Counted from the stretch's first letter, positions 8,729 through 17,823 are shown. The stretch: 64,000 nucleotides of DNA from Gemmatimonadaceae bacterium (GCA_036504815.1 DASXUN010000021.1:124001-188000); one strand, 5' to 3'. Notes: generated by a model from the letters alone, not told the origin. A program made the numbers and translations.

Positions 8729-10128
8729 GCCATCGCGGCTTGCGATGGCTCGCCGTCCTCGGCACCGCCGCGGTGGTGATGGCGGTGCCGGTGCCCGACG
8801 GCATCACACCGCAATCCTGGCAGTTGCTCGCCATCTTTGCGGCGACGATCGTCGGCTCCATCGCGCGTCCATTGCCAGCCGGTGCCGTCGTCTTCCTCGG
8901 CGTCTGCGCCATCGCGCTCTTCCAGGTGATGCCGCCGAAGGCGGCGCTCGCAGGTTACGCCGATCCCATCGTCTGGCTTGTGCTCTGCGCCTTTTTCATG
9001 TCGCGGGGGCTCATCAAGACCGGACTGGGTCGGCGCATCGCCTTCCTATTCATCCGCGCCATCGGTCACTCGTCGCTCGGCCTGGCGTACGCGCTCGTCT
9101 CCACCGACACGCTGCTTGCGGCCTTCATTCCCAGCAGCAGCGCGCGCTCCGGCGGCGTCATCTACCCCGTGGCGCGATCGCTGGCCGAGGCGTACGACTC
9201 GCGACCTGGCGAGACGGCGAGCAAGCTCGGCGCCTTCCTGCTCTTCACCATTTATCAGGGCGATGTCCTGGCCAGCGCGATGTGGTTGACCGGCCAGGCC
9301 TCCAATGCGCTCATCGCCAAGTTCGCCTTTGATACGGCGCACGTGGAACTCAGCTATGGTCGGTGGATCCTTGGATCCATCGTGCCGGGACTCGTCCTGC
9401 TGATCCTCATCCCGCTCGTGCTTTACCGGCTCTATCCACCGACCATCAAGCACACCCCGCACGCCGCCCAGATTGCGCGCGAGGAGCTCGAGAAGATGGG
9501 GCCCATGTCGCGTGACGAACGCACCATGCTCCTGGTCTTTGGGCTCGTGGCGGGACTGTGGATGACGACGACCTTGCACCACATCAACTATGCGGTCGTC
9601 GGCCTGCTTGGCATCTCGGTGCTCGTCCTCGCCAACCTGCTCACGTGGGACGACGTCATTGGCGAGCGCCCGGCGTGGGACGTCTTTATATGGTATGGCG
9701 GCCTGGTGCGCATGGCCGAAGCGCTGGGCGAGACCGGGCTCACGCGGAAGTTTGCCGAATCATCCGCCGCGATGACCACCGGCTGGGCGTGGGGAGCCGC
9801 GCTGGCGGTGCTGCTCTTTGTCTACTTCTACGCGCACTACGGATTTGCGAGCATCACCGCGCACGTGACCGCGATGTTCACGCCATTCCTTGTCGTGGTG
9901 CTGGCCGCCGGCGCGCCGGCGCTGCTCGCCGTGCTGCTCCTCGCCTACCTTTCCAACCTCAGTGCATCGCTCACGCACTACGGCACCACGCCCGCACCGA
10001 TCTACTTCGGCTCTCGCTACATCAGCCAGCGCGATTGGTGGCTCTACGGACTCATCATCTCGTTCCTGTCGATCGGTGTCTTCGCAACCGTTGGCCTGGC
10101 GTGGTGGAAGCTGCTGGGGTGGTGGTAG
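8725..10128 (+). CDS. DASS (SLC13) family anion:sodium symporter
   Basis: 467 residues, nearly all hydrophobic, with about 11-12 helices. The internal repeat carries TDTLLAAFIPSSSARSGG in the first half and LSNLSASLTHYGTTPAPIYFG in the second. These Ser/Asn-Thr loops form the sodium and carboxylate site in the CitT/DASS family. Likely substrates are di- or tricarboxylates or sulfate; the exact one cannot be inferred. The GTG at 8725 overlaps the propeller stop by 4 bp, so the two genes are translationally coupled. The convergent sugar operon ends only 15 bp downstream, with no obvious terminator between. Confidence 0.85.
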   Translation: MSHRGLRWLAVLGTAAVVMAVPVPDGITPQSWQLLAIFAATIVGSIARPLPAGAVVFLGVCAIALFQVMPPKAALAGYADPIVWLVLCAFFMSRGLIKTGLGRRIAFLFIRAIGHSSLGLAYALVSTDTLLAAFIPSSSARSGGVIYPVARSLAEAYDSRPGETASKLGAFLLFTIYQGDVLASAMWLTGQASNALIAKFAFDTAHVELSYGRWILGSIVPGLVLLILIPLVLYRLYPPTIKHTPHAAQIAREELEKMGPMSRDERTMLLVFGLVAGLWMTTTLHHINYAVVGLLGISVLVLANLLTWDDVIGERPAWDVFIWYGGLVRMAEALGETGLTRKFAESSAAMTTGWAWGAALAVLLFVYFYAHYGFASITAHVTAMFTPFLVVVLAAGAPALLAVLLLAYLSNLSASLTHYGTTPAPIYFGSRYISQRDWWLYGLIISFLSIGVFATVGLAWWKLLGWW

Positions 10129-10143
10129 GCAGTAGCACCCACC

Positions 10144-11295
10144 CTACTCGACCCTGAACGTCCACACCGTCTTCGACCGGAACGTCTCTCCCGGCCGAAG
10201 AATCGTGCTCGGGAACGTCTTCTGGTTCGGTGAGTCCGGGAAGTGCTGTGTCTCAAGGCACATCCCCGTCCGGTGCTGGTACACGACGCCGCCTTTCCCC
10301 GTCAGTGTGCCGTCGAGAAAGTTGCCTGAGTAGAACTGCACGCCCGGTTCGGTCGTGCGCACCTCGAGCGTGCGACCGGTCGACGGCTCCTTGAGCACCG
10401 CGGCCAACGTCAGTCCCGTGTCCGATCGTGAGAGCACGAAGTTGTGATCGTATCCGCCACCGTATTTCAATTGCTGGTGGTCGGCGCCGATCCGTTCGCC
10501 GATCGCGTGTGGCGCCGTAAAGTCGAATGGCGTTCCCGCCACCGGTGCCAATTCTCCGGTTGGAATGAGCGTCGAATCCACCGGCGTGAAGCGATCGGCG
10601 TTCAGCGTCAGCACGTGGGCCAGGATATCGCCCTTCCCGGCCAGGTTGAAATACGAGTGCTGCGTCAGGTTCACTGGCGTGGCCTTGTCCGTCGTCGCCT
10701 CGTAGCCGATCTCAACTTCGTTGTTGTCGGTGAGCGTGTACGTGACGGTCGCGTCGAGGTTTCCTGGGTACCCCTCTTCGCCGTCCTTGCTCAGGTAGCG
10801 GAACTTGATGCCCACGCCGTGGGCAGACCGCACCGTGTCGGCGCTCCACACCACCTTGTCGAACCCCTTCAGGCCGCCGTGCAACGCGTTGGGTCCGTTG
10901 TTCACCGCCAGCGTGTATGTCTTGCCGTCGAGCGCGAACTTCCCCTTCGCAATTCGGTTGCCGTAGCGGCCGACGACCGCGCCAAAGTACGGCGATGACT
11001 TCACGTAGCCTGCCAGCGAATCGTAGCCGAGGACCACGTCGCCGAGCTGACCGGTGCGATCCGGCACCCTGAGCGACACGATGATCGCGCCGTACGTCAT
11101 CGCGCGCAGCTCCACGCCGTGCGCGTTCGTCAGCGTGATCAGGTCCACCGCCTCACCACCCGGTGCCGTTCCGAAGGGTGCTCGTGTCATCGCCGCGACA
11201 CCCGCGGCCTGTTCGCCGGCCCGTCCGCACGCGGCGAGCGCCAGCAGGAGTGGGACAAGAGCGCGGCGCATCCCGCGATGGGTGGCGTTGAGCAT
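10144..11295 (-). CDS. galM: Aldose 1-epimerase (galactose mutarotase), lipoprotein form
   Basis: 383 residues. The N-terminus ends in the lipobox-like LLALAACG, so the protein is probably exported and lipid-anchored. The body is a galactose-mutarotase-like beta-sandwich with GRYGNRIAKGKF (substrate-binding Arg), NNGPNALHGG (catalytic His region), LTQHSYFNLAGKG (second His) and TEPGVQFYSGNFLDG (catalytic Glu region). It interconverts alpha and beta anomers of aldoses. The ATG at 11295 was preferred over a frame extension to 11394, which would put 33 residues ahead of the signal. It is the last gene of the minus-strand operon, 19 bp after the GH2 stop, and fits release of free sugars by the upstream glycosidases. 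Confidence 0.88.
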   Translation of the reverse strand: MLNATHRGMRRALVPLLLALAACGRAGEQAAGVAAMTRAPFGTAPGGEAVDLITLTNAHGVELRAMTYGAIIVSLRVPDRTGQLGDVVLGYDSLAGYVKSSPYFGAVVGRYGNRIAKGKFALDGKTYTLAVNNGPNALHGGLKGFDKVVWSADTVRSAHGVGIKFRYLSKDGEEGYPGNLDATVTYTLTDNNEVEIGYEATTDKATPVNLTQHSYFNLAGKGDILAHVLTLNADRFTPVDSTLIPTGELAPVAGTPFDFTAPHAIGERIGADHQQLKYGGGYDHNFVLSRSDTGLTLAAVLKEPSTGRTLEVRTTEPGVQFYSGNFLDGTLTGKGGVVYQHRTGMCLETQHFPDSPNQKTFPSTILRPGETFRSKTVWTFRVE

Positions 11296-11314
11296 AGGTG
11301 GGTCCTCTGGACCG

Positions 11315-14146
11315 TCATGGGGCGTTGTCACGAAGCACAAAGAGCACGGTGGGATCAATGGGGTAGCGGCCGAAACGCGCGCCGTAGATGGCAAGTCCGC
11401 CCGGGAGTGCGTCGCTCACTTCCAGGCGAATGACAATCTCGCCCGTTCGTTCGGATGCCGCGATGGAAGCCGCCTTGAGCGGGACACGGAGCAGCTCCCC
11501 GTATGATCCCGCTTCGTGCAGTGTCCGGTCGTACGGCTGCGCATGCCAGCTGAGGATGCCGCGTGAATCGGCCGGATCGTCGGCGAGCTCGCGCTGCCCC
11601 GCAATCTCCCCGTTCACGCGCACGGTAACCGCGCTCGGGTACTTGTACGCGCTGGTCATCGGGTAGCTGTTCTTGTTCGCGCTGCGATCGTGGAAGCCGC
11701 CGCCGCGCATGTAGTCGCCGCCACCCGCAGCCGTGGTGTCACGATCCTTGCCGTTCAGCCGCTTGGCCGACGCCTCGACGAGGAACGTGGCGCTCGCCAC
11801 ATCGCTCGCCTTCAGTCCTGCCGGCCACGGCAGGCGATACTCCACATACCCGCTCCCGGTGCCGTTGTATTTCTTGTCGAGCACCGTCCACTGCTTGACC
11901 GACCATCGACCATCCGCCATCGCCGTAGCACCAATGCTCGCCGTGCGCACACGGCGGCCATCTGCCATCACCCCGCTTGCCGGTACTGCACCCGCCACGA
12001 TAAAGCTCGTGAAGTTGCGATGCAGCACCGTCCCCGCCGCATCCTCCAGTCGCACGGCCAGCACCGCAACGCTCGGCTCGCTTGGCATCGTCACCGTCAG
12101 TGGTGCCAGTGGCGTGGACATCCACGGGCGGTAGGGCACGCGCCTCGTGTATGTCCCGTACACTTTCCGCTCGCCGTAGGCGTTCCATCCATACAGTTCG
12201 GCCCGCAGCATCAGCGTGTCGCCGAACGCAGCGCTGCCGCTCAGGAACGATGCGTAGAGCGGCACGTCCACGTGCACGCCGGCAGCCACGTCGTGGCTCA
12301 GCAGCGAGTCCCCTACCGCGATGTAGAGCGACGCGTGCAGGTCGCGCAGTGACATCCCTGGCACCAGATCGCCCAGCCCCGTTTCCTTCCACGTGCGGTC
12401 GAAGCGCCAGTAGCCGTTCCATTCGTTGATGACGTCGTGGTGCTCGGTGTACAGCCAGCCGCTCACCTTCGGAAAGCGACGGAAGGCGTCAATGGCCCGG
12501 TGATAGTCCCAGCTCCAGTCCACGTCGCCCGTACTGCCGTTGTAGCCCCAGACGTTCCCGAACTCCGAGTTCAGCATCGGCTGCGTGCCTTGCGTGAACC
12601 CCGGCATGAAATGAAACGGCGATCCCGCGTACGTGCTGTCACTCAGCCGCTGCACGTACCTTGCCCAGCGCCACCCCGGCAGGTATTCGTGCCAGCTGTT
12701 CAGGTCGGTCTCGGTGTGCCCCATCCCGCAGCAGATCGAGTTGTCCTCGATGAGCCGCGTCGGGTCGAGCGATTTCGCCAAGCGATAGACGCTCGCCACC
12801 TTGCGTTGTGTTTCTGGCAGGTAGCGGTCGCGATCGCCAACCTTGGTGTGCAGGCCCCAGGTTTCGTTGAACATCACGTATGAGAAAACCGCGGGATGGT
12901 TGTAGTCGCGGTCGATCATCCCGCGCAGGGCGAACTCGTGCTCGCGGAAGGCCGCGGAATCCGGCGGGCCCCACCAGTTGGGAACGTCCGCCATGATCAG
13001 CACGCCCAGCTTGTCGGCCCAGTAGAGCTTGCGCGGCGCCTCGATCTTGATGTGCTCACGAAGGCCGTTGAGCCCGATTTGCCGCGCCATCAGGATTTCG
13101 TTGCGCAGCGCGCTGTCGGTCGGGAATGTGTAGAAGCCGTCGGGATGGTACGCCTGGTCGAGCGCCAGTTGCAGGTAGACCGGCTCGCCGTTCAGCGCCA
13201 CGTACGGAATGTCCGTCCCGGGGAGCTTCGTCACGCCAAGCGTCCGCATTCCGAAGTACGTCTCTACCCGATCTTCGTGAAACTCCGTTCCCGTGCACCC
13301 CACCGTGCCCGTGCCCGTGCACCCAACAGTCACTGTCACGCCATAAAGGAACGGGTCCTCGAGTGACCACCTTCGTGCACCCGACATCGCCACATCGACG
13401 TGCGCCGTTGTCGCTCCCTTTGCGATGCGCGTGGTCACCTCGGCTCGCTCCGGCCGGCTCGCGAACGCCAGCCGCAACGTAAGGTCGCGCGGCGCCGCTT
13501 CGTGCAATCGCACATCCATCCCGACGCCAGCCAGGTCCGCGCGCGGCGTAAAGTGCACCGCGTCAATCGGCGTGCTCCCGCGCGCCTCCAGATAGACCGT
13601 CTGCCACATTCCGCGCGCTTTGCCATACCCTTGCTTGCCTTCGAGCTTGAACGGATGGGGCGTGTCGTCCACTCGCACGGTGAGTCGCTGTACCGTACCT
13701 GGCTTCGCCTGCGCCGTCACCTCCACCGAGAACGGCGTGTATCCACCCTGATGCTCGCCGACTTGCTTGCCGTCCAGCCAGACTGTCGTGCGCCAGTCCG
13801 AGGCCCCGAACACCACGACCAGTCGGCGTCCCTTCCACGACGATGGAACCGTTATCGCGCGTGAGTACCACCCGATGTCCGCTGAGTCTGGCACGCCCGA
13901 CAGTGTCGATCCCCACGAGAACGGCACCACGATTTCGCGCGTTCCGGGAAGCGTCCCCGTCGCCCACCCGGCGCGCTCACCACCGTTGGACGCATCAAAG
14001 GCAAATCGCCATCGGCCGTTCAGGTTCACCCACTCGGCCCGCGCAAAATCCGGGCGCGGATGCTCCGGCAGCGGAATCGCCGCGCCAGGCCCCTGCCCCT
14101 CAAGCGCGGCGGCAGCAAGCGTGAGAAAGAGTGAAACCAGCTTCAT
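11315..14146 (-). CDS. Glycoside hydrolase family 2 (beta-galactosidase/glucuronidase-like), exported
   Basis: 943 residues with a signal peptide (MKLVSLFLTLAAAALEGQ). Domains: jelly-roll sugar-binding domain (about 30-190), immunoglobulin-like domain (about 195-300), TIM barrel (about 300-600) and C-terminal accessory domains. The acid/base Glu428 is in YVMFNETWG and the nucleophile Glu528 in MLNSEFGN. The ATG at 14146 has GGAG six bases upstream; longer frames run into repeat DNA. Residues 274-289 are a low-complexity VGCTGTGTVGCTGTEF segment encoded by repeat family B at the junction before EDRVETYFGMR. Residues about 725-749 (MADGRR...MADGRW) derive from another repeat (family C). These look like in-frame repeat expansions in loops. 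The substrate is unknown; neighbours (GH127, mutarotase) suggest plant-type arabinogalactan or similar glycans. Confidence 0.88.
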   Translation of the reverse strand: MKLVSLFLTLAAAALEGQGPGAAIPLPEHPRPDFARAEWVNLNGRWRFAFDASNGGERAGWATGTLPGTREIVVPFSWGSTLSGVPDSADIGWYSRAITVPSSWKGRRLVVVFGASDWRTTVWLDGKQVGEHQGGYTPFSVEVTAQAKPGTVQRLTVRVDDTPHPFKLEGKQGYGKARGMWQTVYLEARGSTPIDAVHFTPRADLAGVGMDVRLHEAAPRDLTLRLAFASRPERAEVTTRIAKGATTAHVDVAMSGARRWSLEDPFLYGVTVTVGCTGTGTVGCTGTEFHEDRVETYFGMRTLGVTKLPGTDIPYVALNGEPVYLQLALDQAYHPDGFYTFPTDSALRNEILMARQIGLNGLREHIKIEAPRKLYWADKLGVLIMADVPNWWGPPDSAAFREHEFALRGMIDRDYNHPAVFSYVMFNETWGLHTKVGDRDRYLPETQRKVASVYRLAKSLDPTRLIEDNSICCGMGHTETDLNSWHEYLPGWRWARYVQRLSDSTYAGSPFHFMPGFTQGTQPMLNSEFGNVWGYNGSTGDVDWSWDYHRAIDAFRRFPKVSGWLYTEHHDVINEWNGYWRFDRTWKETGLGDLVPGMSLRDLHASLYIAVGDSLLSHDVAAGVHVDVPLYASFLSGSAAFGDTLMLRAELYGWNAYGERKVYGTYTRRVPYRPWMSTPLAPLTVTMPSEPSVAVLAVRLEDAAGTVLHRNFTSFIVAGAVPASGVMADGRRVRTASIGATAMADGRWSVKQWTVLDKKYNGTGSGYVEYRLPWPAGLKASDVASATFLVEASAKRLNGKDRDTTAAGGGDYMRGGGFHDRSANKNSYPMTSAYKYPSAVTVRVNGEIAGQRELADDPADSRGILSWHAQPYDRTLHEAGSYGELLRVPLKAASIAASERTGEIVIRLEVSDALPGGLAIYGARFGRYPIDPTVLFVLRDNAP
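11902..11974. repeat. CCATC-type simple repeat inside the GH2 gene (family C)
   Basis: Two patches within the coding sequence, 11902-11924 and 11954-11974, are built from CCATCGA/CCATCCG/CCATCTG words. They encode the paired peptide MADGR-(about 13 residues)-MADGRW on the minus strand. Similar words occur at 14881-14910 inside the GH127 gene and, in diverged form, in the gap between the two genes. Confidence 0.6.
13287..13326. repeat. Family B repeat copy 2, in-frame inside the GH2 gene
   Basis: The 22-nt core at 13295-13316 is identical to 5528-5549 in the intergenic tract; with flanks the match is 28 of 29. On the minus strand it encodes a duplicated VGCTGTG / VGCTGTE segment, with length kept a multiple of three. 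Its Gly/Cys/Thr composition is unlike the surrounding domain. Confidence 0.8.
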
Positions 14147-14159
14147 GAAGTGCTCCATT

Positions 14160-14201
14160 GCAGTGCAACGTCTGCCGTCTTCCGTCCACCGTCTTCCGTC
14201 A
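14160..14201. repeat. CCGTCTTCCGTC-type simple repeat between GH127 and GH2 genes (family C-like)
   Basis: Irregular repeats of the word CCGTCTTCCGTC/CCACCGTCTTC fill most of the 52-bp gap between the GH127 stop and the GH2 start, ending inside the GH127 stop codon. No gene or terminator is seen in this gap. Confidence 0.65.
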
Positions 14202-16235
14202 CCCTCTGACTCTCGGGAATTCGGTGATGCGAATATTTGTGCATCCATACGGAATCAACTCCACCGTCTCGACCGGCTCCAGGCTCAGCCGCTTCGACGC
14301 GTCTGCCCATTCCGCATCGGTGGACGAGATCTCCGATGCCCACCCGCGTGAGATGCCCCAACTCGGAATGCGCCTCGCCGAGACGCGTGCCACGACACCC
14401 GCCCCCTCCGGCGAGAACGGAATGTCCCCGATCGGCTTCTCCGCAAACGTCAGCCCGACCGGTGTGCCCTTCTCGACCACGATGCCGTAGTTCCAGGGCG
14501 TCGCCGGCCGAACTTCCCAGTCGCCATGCGGCAGTTCGCGATGTGGCTTGTCCGCGTTGATGCGCGTCCACTCCTCGCCGACACGCAGCGAGTACACCAG
14601 CGGTCCGCGCTCGATCGCCACGTGGTCGTTGTAGCGCACCGCCATCGTGGGCCGCATCGGAAAGCGCAGGGTGATCGTGGTGCTCCCGCGCCACTCGCGC
14701 TCCACCCGATGGAAAGTTCCCGGCTTTGCGTTCGCCACCAGCGCCCCATCCACCTTGACCGTCGCCCCGTTGGCCCACCCCGGAATGCGCAGGAGCACCG
14801 GGAACCGCGCTGCCTTCTCCGTGGTGACGGTGATGGTGACCGTTTCGCGGAACGGATACTCCGTCTCACAGACGATCTCTGTCTTCTGCCCTCCGCCATC
14901 CGCCATCACTCTGCACGGCGCGTAGGCGACGGCAGCGAAGCCGCCTTCAGCGCAGCGCATCCACAGATGCGCCGCGAACTTCGGCCATCCCTGGTGCATG
15001 TTCGACGTGCAACAGCCGTAGTTGGGCTCGAGCCCATAGAGATTCGACGACGGCCCGTTCGACGACCACCCGTGATCGGGATTCACGGTGCACTGCACCT
15101 GGTTCACCTGCTGGTCGTACTGATGCGCCCACATGTCCGGCTTCATCGTCGCCGGCAGCGCGTTGAACGCCACGCGTTCCAGCCGGTCGGCGAAGTATGG
15201 ATCGCCGAAGACCGAGACGAGCGTCTCGAGCGAGTACATGAACTCCACCACCGAACACAACTCCGTTCCCTGCACCGGGTTCTTTCCCGAGAGCGTCTCG
15301 TCGCCCGAGAACATCCCGTTCGCCTGTCCGTGGTAGCGGTCGAGAAAGTCGATCATCTTCCGTGGCCACGCCCGATCATTGGCGCGTTGGTCAAGGCGCC
15401 AGCTGAGCGCCGCGGCCTTCGGCGACATCCCCGCGTTCACCACGTGCTTGGTCCACTTCCACAGGCCCCGGCGCGGCGTCGGCACCTTCATGTCGTCGGT
15501 CGCGTAGAGTGCCTCGAAGTCCACGCCCTGGGCGCGCAGCTTGCGCGCGAGGTCGAGGAGCCACGGCTCGTGTGTGCGCTCATAGACGTAGTACGTCGCA
15601 ATCACCCCCTCGAACCAGCGCGTGCGCCCCCAATCGAAGAGGGGCGTGCGGTCGAGGCCGGTGGAGAGCGCGCGCAGGCTGCGCGTCACCGCCTCGAGGA
15701 CGCGTGCGTCGCCGGTGGCCTCGTGGTACTGCACCAGCACCTTGTTGGCGAGCAGGATGGCCCACATGTCGTAGCGTTTGGCCACCGCATCTTCCGGGTA
15801 GACGTGGTACCAGCCGTCTGCGCGCTGATGCTCGACGATATACGAGACGTACTTCGTGATGCGCGCCTTCAGGGCGGCATCGTCGAGAAGCCACGCCAGC
15901 GGAATCGCGCCATCCAGCCAATAGGGCGCGCGCTCCCATCCCTCGGCGTTGCCGCCAAACCACTGGCTTTGTGCCACATCCGGCCAGAACTCGTCGAGGT
16001 GTCCGCTCAGGCCGTCGGCCTGGATGCGCAACTGGCGCGCAAGCCACCCACGGGGACGAATGGTGCCGAGTGGCAGTGGCGTATAGGCAAGTGCGGCCAG
16101 GGCCGGACGCGGGTCGGTGCGTTGCTTCGAGCCCTGCTGATCCGACCCGGCGGCATGCGCTAGCTCAAGCCCCGAGGCCGCGATGACGGTGGCGGCGACG
16201 CCAGATAGAAAGTCCCTTCGGTCAATCTCGCTCAC
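14199..16235 (-). CDS. Beta-L-arabinofuranosidase-like glycoside hydrolase, GH127 (DUF1680), Tat-exported
   Basis: 678 residues. The N-terminus SEIDRRDFLSGVAATVIAASG is a twin-arginine (Tat) signal. The catalytic (alpha/alpha)6 barrel has TELCSVVEF (Glu/Cys zinc ligands, about residues 325-327) and PNYGCCTSN. The adjacent cysteines 408-409 match the nucleophile and zinc-ligand Cys pair of the characterised GH127 enzyme HypBA1. The GTG start at 16235 was chosen because it begins the Tat motif and has AGGAGAGG upstream. Residues about 442-452 (MADGGGQKTE) are encoded by a family C repeat patch. First gene of the GH127-GH2-galM operon; expected to act in the periplasm or outside the cell on arabinofuranosyl side chains, though the exact linkage is not determinable. 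Confidence 0.88.
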   Translation of the reverse strand: MSEIDRRDFLSGVAATVIAASGLELAHAAGSDQQGSKQRTDPRPALAALAYTPLPLGTIRPRGWLARQLRIQADGLSGHLDEFWPDVAQSQWFGGNAEGWERAPYWLDGAIPLAWLLDDAALKARITKYVSYIVEHQRADGWYHVYPEDAVAKRYDMWAILLANKVLVQYHEATGDARVLEAVTRSLRALSTGLDRTPLFDWGRTRWFEGVIATYYVYERTHEPWLLDLARKLRAQGVDFEALYATDDMKVPTPRRGLWKWTKHVVNAGMSPKAAALSWRLDQRANDRAWPRKMIDFLDRYHGQANGMFSGDETLSGKNPVQGTELCSVVEFMYSLETLVSVFGDPYFADRLERVAFNALPATMKPDMWAHQYDQQVNQVQCTVNPDHGWSSNGPSSNLYGLEPNYGCCTSNMHQGWPKFAAHLWMRCAEGGFAAVAYAPCRVMADGGGQKTEIVCETEYPFRETVTITVTTEKAARFPVLLRIPGWANGATVKVDGALVANAKPGTFHRVEREWRGSTTITLRFPMRPTMAVRYNDHVAIERGPLVYSLRVGEEWTRINADKPHRELPHGDWEVRPATPWNYGIVVEKGTPVGLTFAEKPIGDIPFSPEGAGVVARVSARRIPSWGISRGWASEISSTDAEWADASKRLSLEPVETVELIPYGCTNIRITEFPRVRG
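14881..14912. repeat. CCGCCATC repeat patch inside the GH127 gene (family C)
   Basis: The tract CTCCGCCATCCGCCATCAC lies inside the coding sequence and encodes VMADGGGQKTE on the minus strand, resembling the MADGR patches in the neighbouring GH2 gene. Confidence 0.55.
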
Positions 16236-16360
16236 CCTGCCTCTCCTGTTCTTGCGTGTTCGAACAGTGGCTGCCGACAACGTCCGGTCATTCGACGGAC
16301 ATGTGACCCCGGAAACTTGGTGCACAACGGGCGCAACCTGAAGCGGCATCGAAACCGTCT

Positions 16361-16436
16361 GCGTCCTTCGGGTGCAGAAACGCGCGACGGATTCGCGATG
16401 CGTCCGCTTCCGAAATTTTGCGTCCCACAACCGGAC
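16361..16436. promoter_or_regulatory. Candidate upstream activator sites (GCGTCC motifs)
   Basis: GCGTCC occurs at 16361, 16398 and 16418, and the last forms an inverted repeat with GGACGC at 16431 (7-bp spacer). The pair lies about 85 bp upstream of the candidate -24 element at 16513, a normal enhancer distance for NtrC-type activators. The operon encodes such an activator. The assignment is inference. Confidence 0.35.
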
Positions 16437-16512
16437 GCTGATCGCTTTGAGCAGGCGGTGGCACCAAATGCTAAGGCGTTGAACATGCACCACTTAACAA
16501 GTTCGCACGCTC

Positions 16513-16528
16513 TGGTACGCTTCGTGCC
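16513..16528 (+). promoter_or_regulatory. Candidate sigma-54 promoter of the efflux/two-component operon
   Basis: TGGTACG-CTTC-GTGCC fits the -24/-12 consensus TGGCACG-N4-TTGCW, with GG (16514-16515) and GC (16526-16527) correctly 12 bp apart. It lies 37 bp before the GTG of the adaptor gene. The operon ends with a sigma-54-dependent response regulator, which supports the reading. A weak sigma-70 alternative overlaps it (TTAACA 16494, TACGCT 16516, 16-bp spacer). The divergent 329-bp gap 16236-16564 otherwise holds no gene. Confidence 0.45.
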
Positions 16529-16564
16529 TTTCTCACGGATGACTCACCGAATGAGGAGTAACCC

Positions 16565-17809
16565 GTGGACATCGCCCGACCTGCCAGAAATTCCAAGAAG
16601 CGCCGCGTGGCGATCGCGGTTGGCGTTGTTGCGCTGGTGGTCGTCACCGCCGTGCTCTCACGAATCGGTCCAGCCGCTCCAGCGGTGGAGAGCTCCGCCC
16701 TGATGATCGATACGGTCCGACTCGGACCGATGCTGCGCGCCGTCCACGGAACGGGATCGCTGCAGCCCGAACGCATCCGCTACGTCTCGGCCGTGACCGC
16801 TGGGCGGGTGGAGCGCGTCAACTATCGCGGCGGCGCGGCAGTCTCCGCGCGCGCCGTCCTCCTGGAACTCACCAATCCGGACGTTCAACTCCAAGCGCTC
16901 GAGGCCCAGCGCGCGCTGGCCGCCGCCGAAGCTGAGTTGCTCCAGCTCCGCACCACGCTCGAGTCCAGCCGGTTGAATCAGGGCGCGACCGTCGCGACCA
17001 TTCGGGCACAGCAGCAGCAGGCCGAGCGCGAGTCGGTCGCCACCGAGGCGCTCGCCGGCCGGAACCTGGTGTCGCCACACGAACTGGCACGCAGTCGTGA
17101 CAACGCCACCCAGTTCACCGCTCGGCTCGAGGCGGAACAGGCCCGCCTGCGTCTGATGTCGCAGGCGGTCGATTCGCAGGTGGCGCTGCAACGCACGCAG
17201 GTGGAGCGCATGCGCGCGATCGCCCAGTTCCAGCAGGAGCGCGTGCGCTCCATGGTCGTCACGGCCGTGGTGGATGGCGTCGTGCAGGACCTCGACTTGC
17301 AGCCGGGGCAGTGGGTCATCTCCGGCCAGCAGCTGGCACGCATCGTCGAACCCGGACGGCTGAAGGCGGTCATCCGCATCCCCGAGACGCAGGCGCGCGA
17401 TGTCGTCATCGGTCAGTCGGCCAGCGTTGACACGCGCAATGGCGTCGTCGCGGGCCGGGTGGCGCGCGTTGACCCCGCGTCACAGGGCGGTACGGTTTCC
17501 GTCGACATTGCCTTCGACGGCGCCCTCCCGCGCGGCGCCCGCCCCGATCTCTCGGTCGAGGGAACCGTCGAACTCGAACGCCTCTCCAAGGTGCTGTACG
17601 TCGGTCGCCCCGCGTATGGCCAATCCGATGCCTCCGTCAGCCTCTTTCGCCTGATGCCGGACGGCAAGACCGCGGAGCGCGTTCCCGTTCGACTCGGGCG
17701 CGCCTCGGTCAACGCCATTGAAATCCTCCGCGGACTTCAGCCCGGCGATCGCGTCATCGTCTCCGACATGTCGCAGTGGGACAACGTCCCGCGCGTCCGC
17801 ATTCGCTAA
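16565..17809 (+). CDS. MacA/HlyD-type periplasmic adaptor of an ABC efflux system
   Basis: 414 residues with one N-terminal transmembrane helix (about 13-32). A biotinyl-lipoyl-like half is followed by a long alpha-hairpin rich in Gln, Arg and Ala (about 100-220), the second lipoyl half (VVDGVVQDLDLQPGQWVISGQQL) and a beta-barrel/membrane-proximal region. It would link an inner-membrane ABC permease to an outer-membrane channel. The GTG at 16565 has GAGGAG six bases upstream. The ATPase gene begins 14 bp after its stop and the permease follows, so the three form one exporter. Confidence 0.85.
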   Translation: MDIARPARNSKKRRVAIAVGVVALVVVTAVLSRIGPAAPAVESSALMIDTVRLGPMLRAVHGTGSLQPERIRYVSAVTAGRVERVNYRGGAAVSARAVLLELTNPDVQLQALEAQRALAAAEAELLQLRTTLESSRLNQGATVATIRAQQQQAERESVATEALAGRNLVSPHELARSRDNATQFTARLEAEQARLRLMSQAVDSQVALQRTQVERMRAIAQFQQERVRSMVVTAVVDGVVQDLDLQPGQWVISGQQLARIVEPGRLKAVIRIPETQARDVVIGQSASVDTRNGVVAGRVARVDPASQGGTVSVDIAFDGALPRGARPDLSVEGTVELERLSKVLYVGRPAYGQSDASVSLFRLMPDGKTAERVPVRLGRASVNAIEILRGLQPGDRVIVSDMSQWDNVPRVRIR

Positions 17810-17823
17810 CTCACGCCTCGAGC

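Noticed and set aside
16494-16521. Sigma-70 promoter TTAACA-16-TACGCT for the efflux operon
   Set aside because: The -10 is poor, and the overlapping -24/-12 element fits better with the operon's own sigma-54 activator. Kept only as an alternative.
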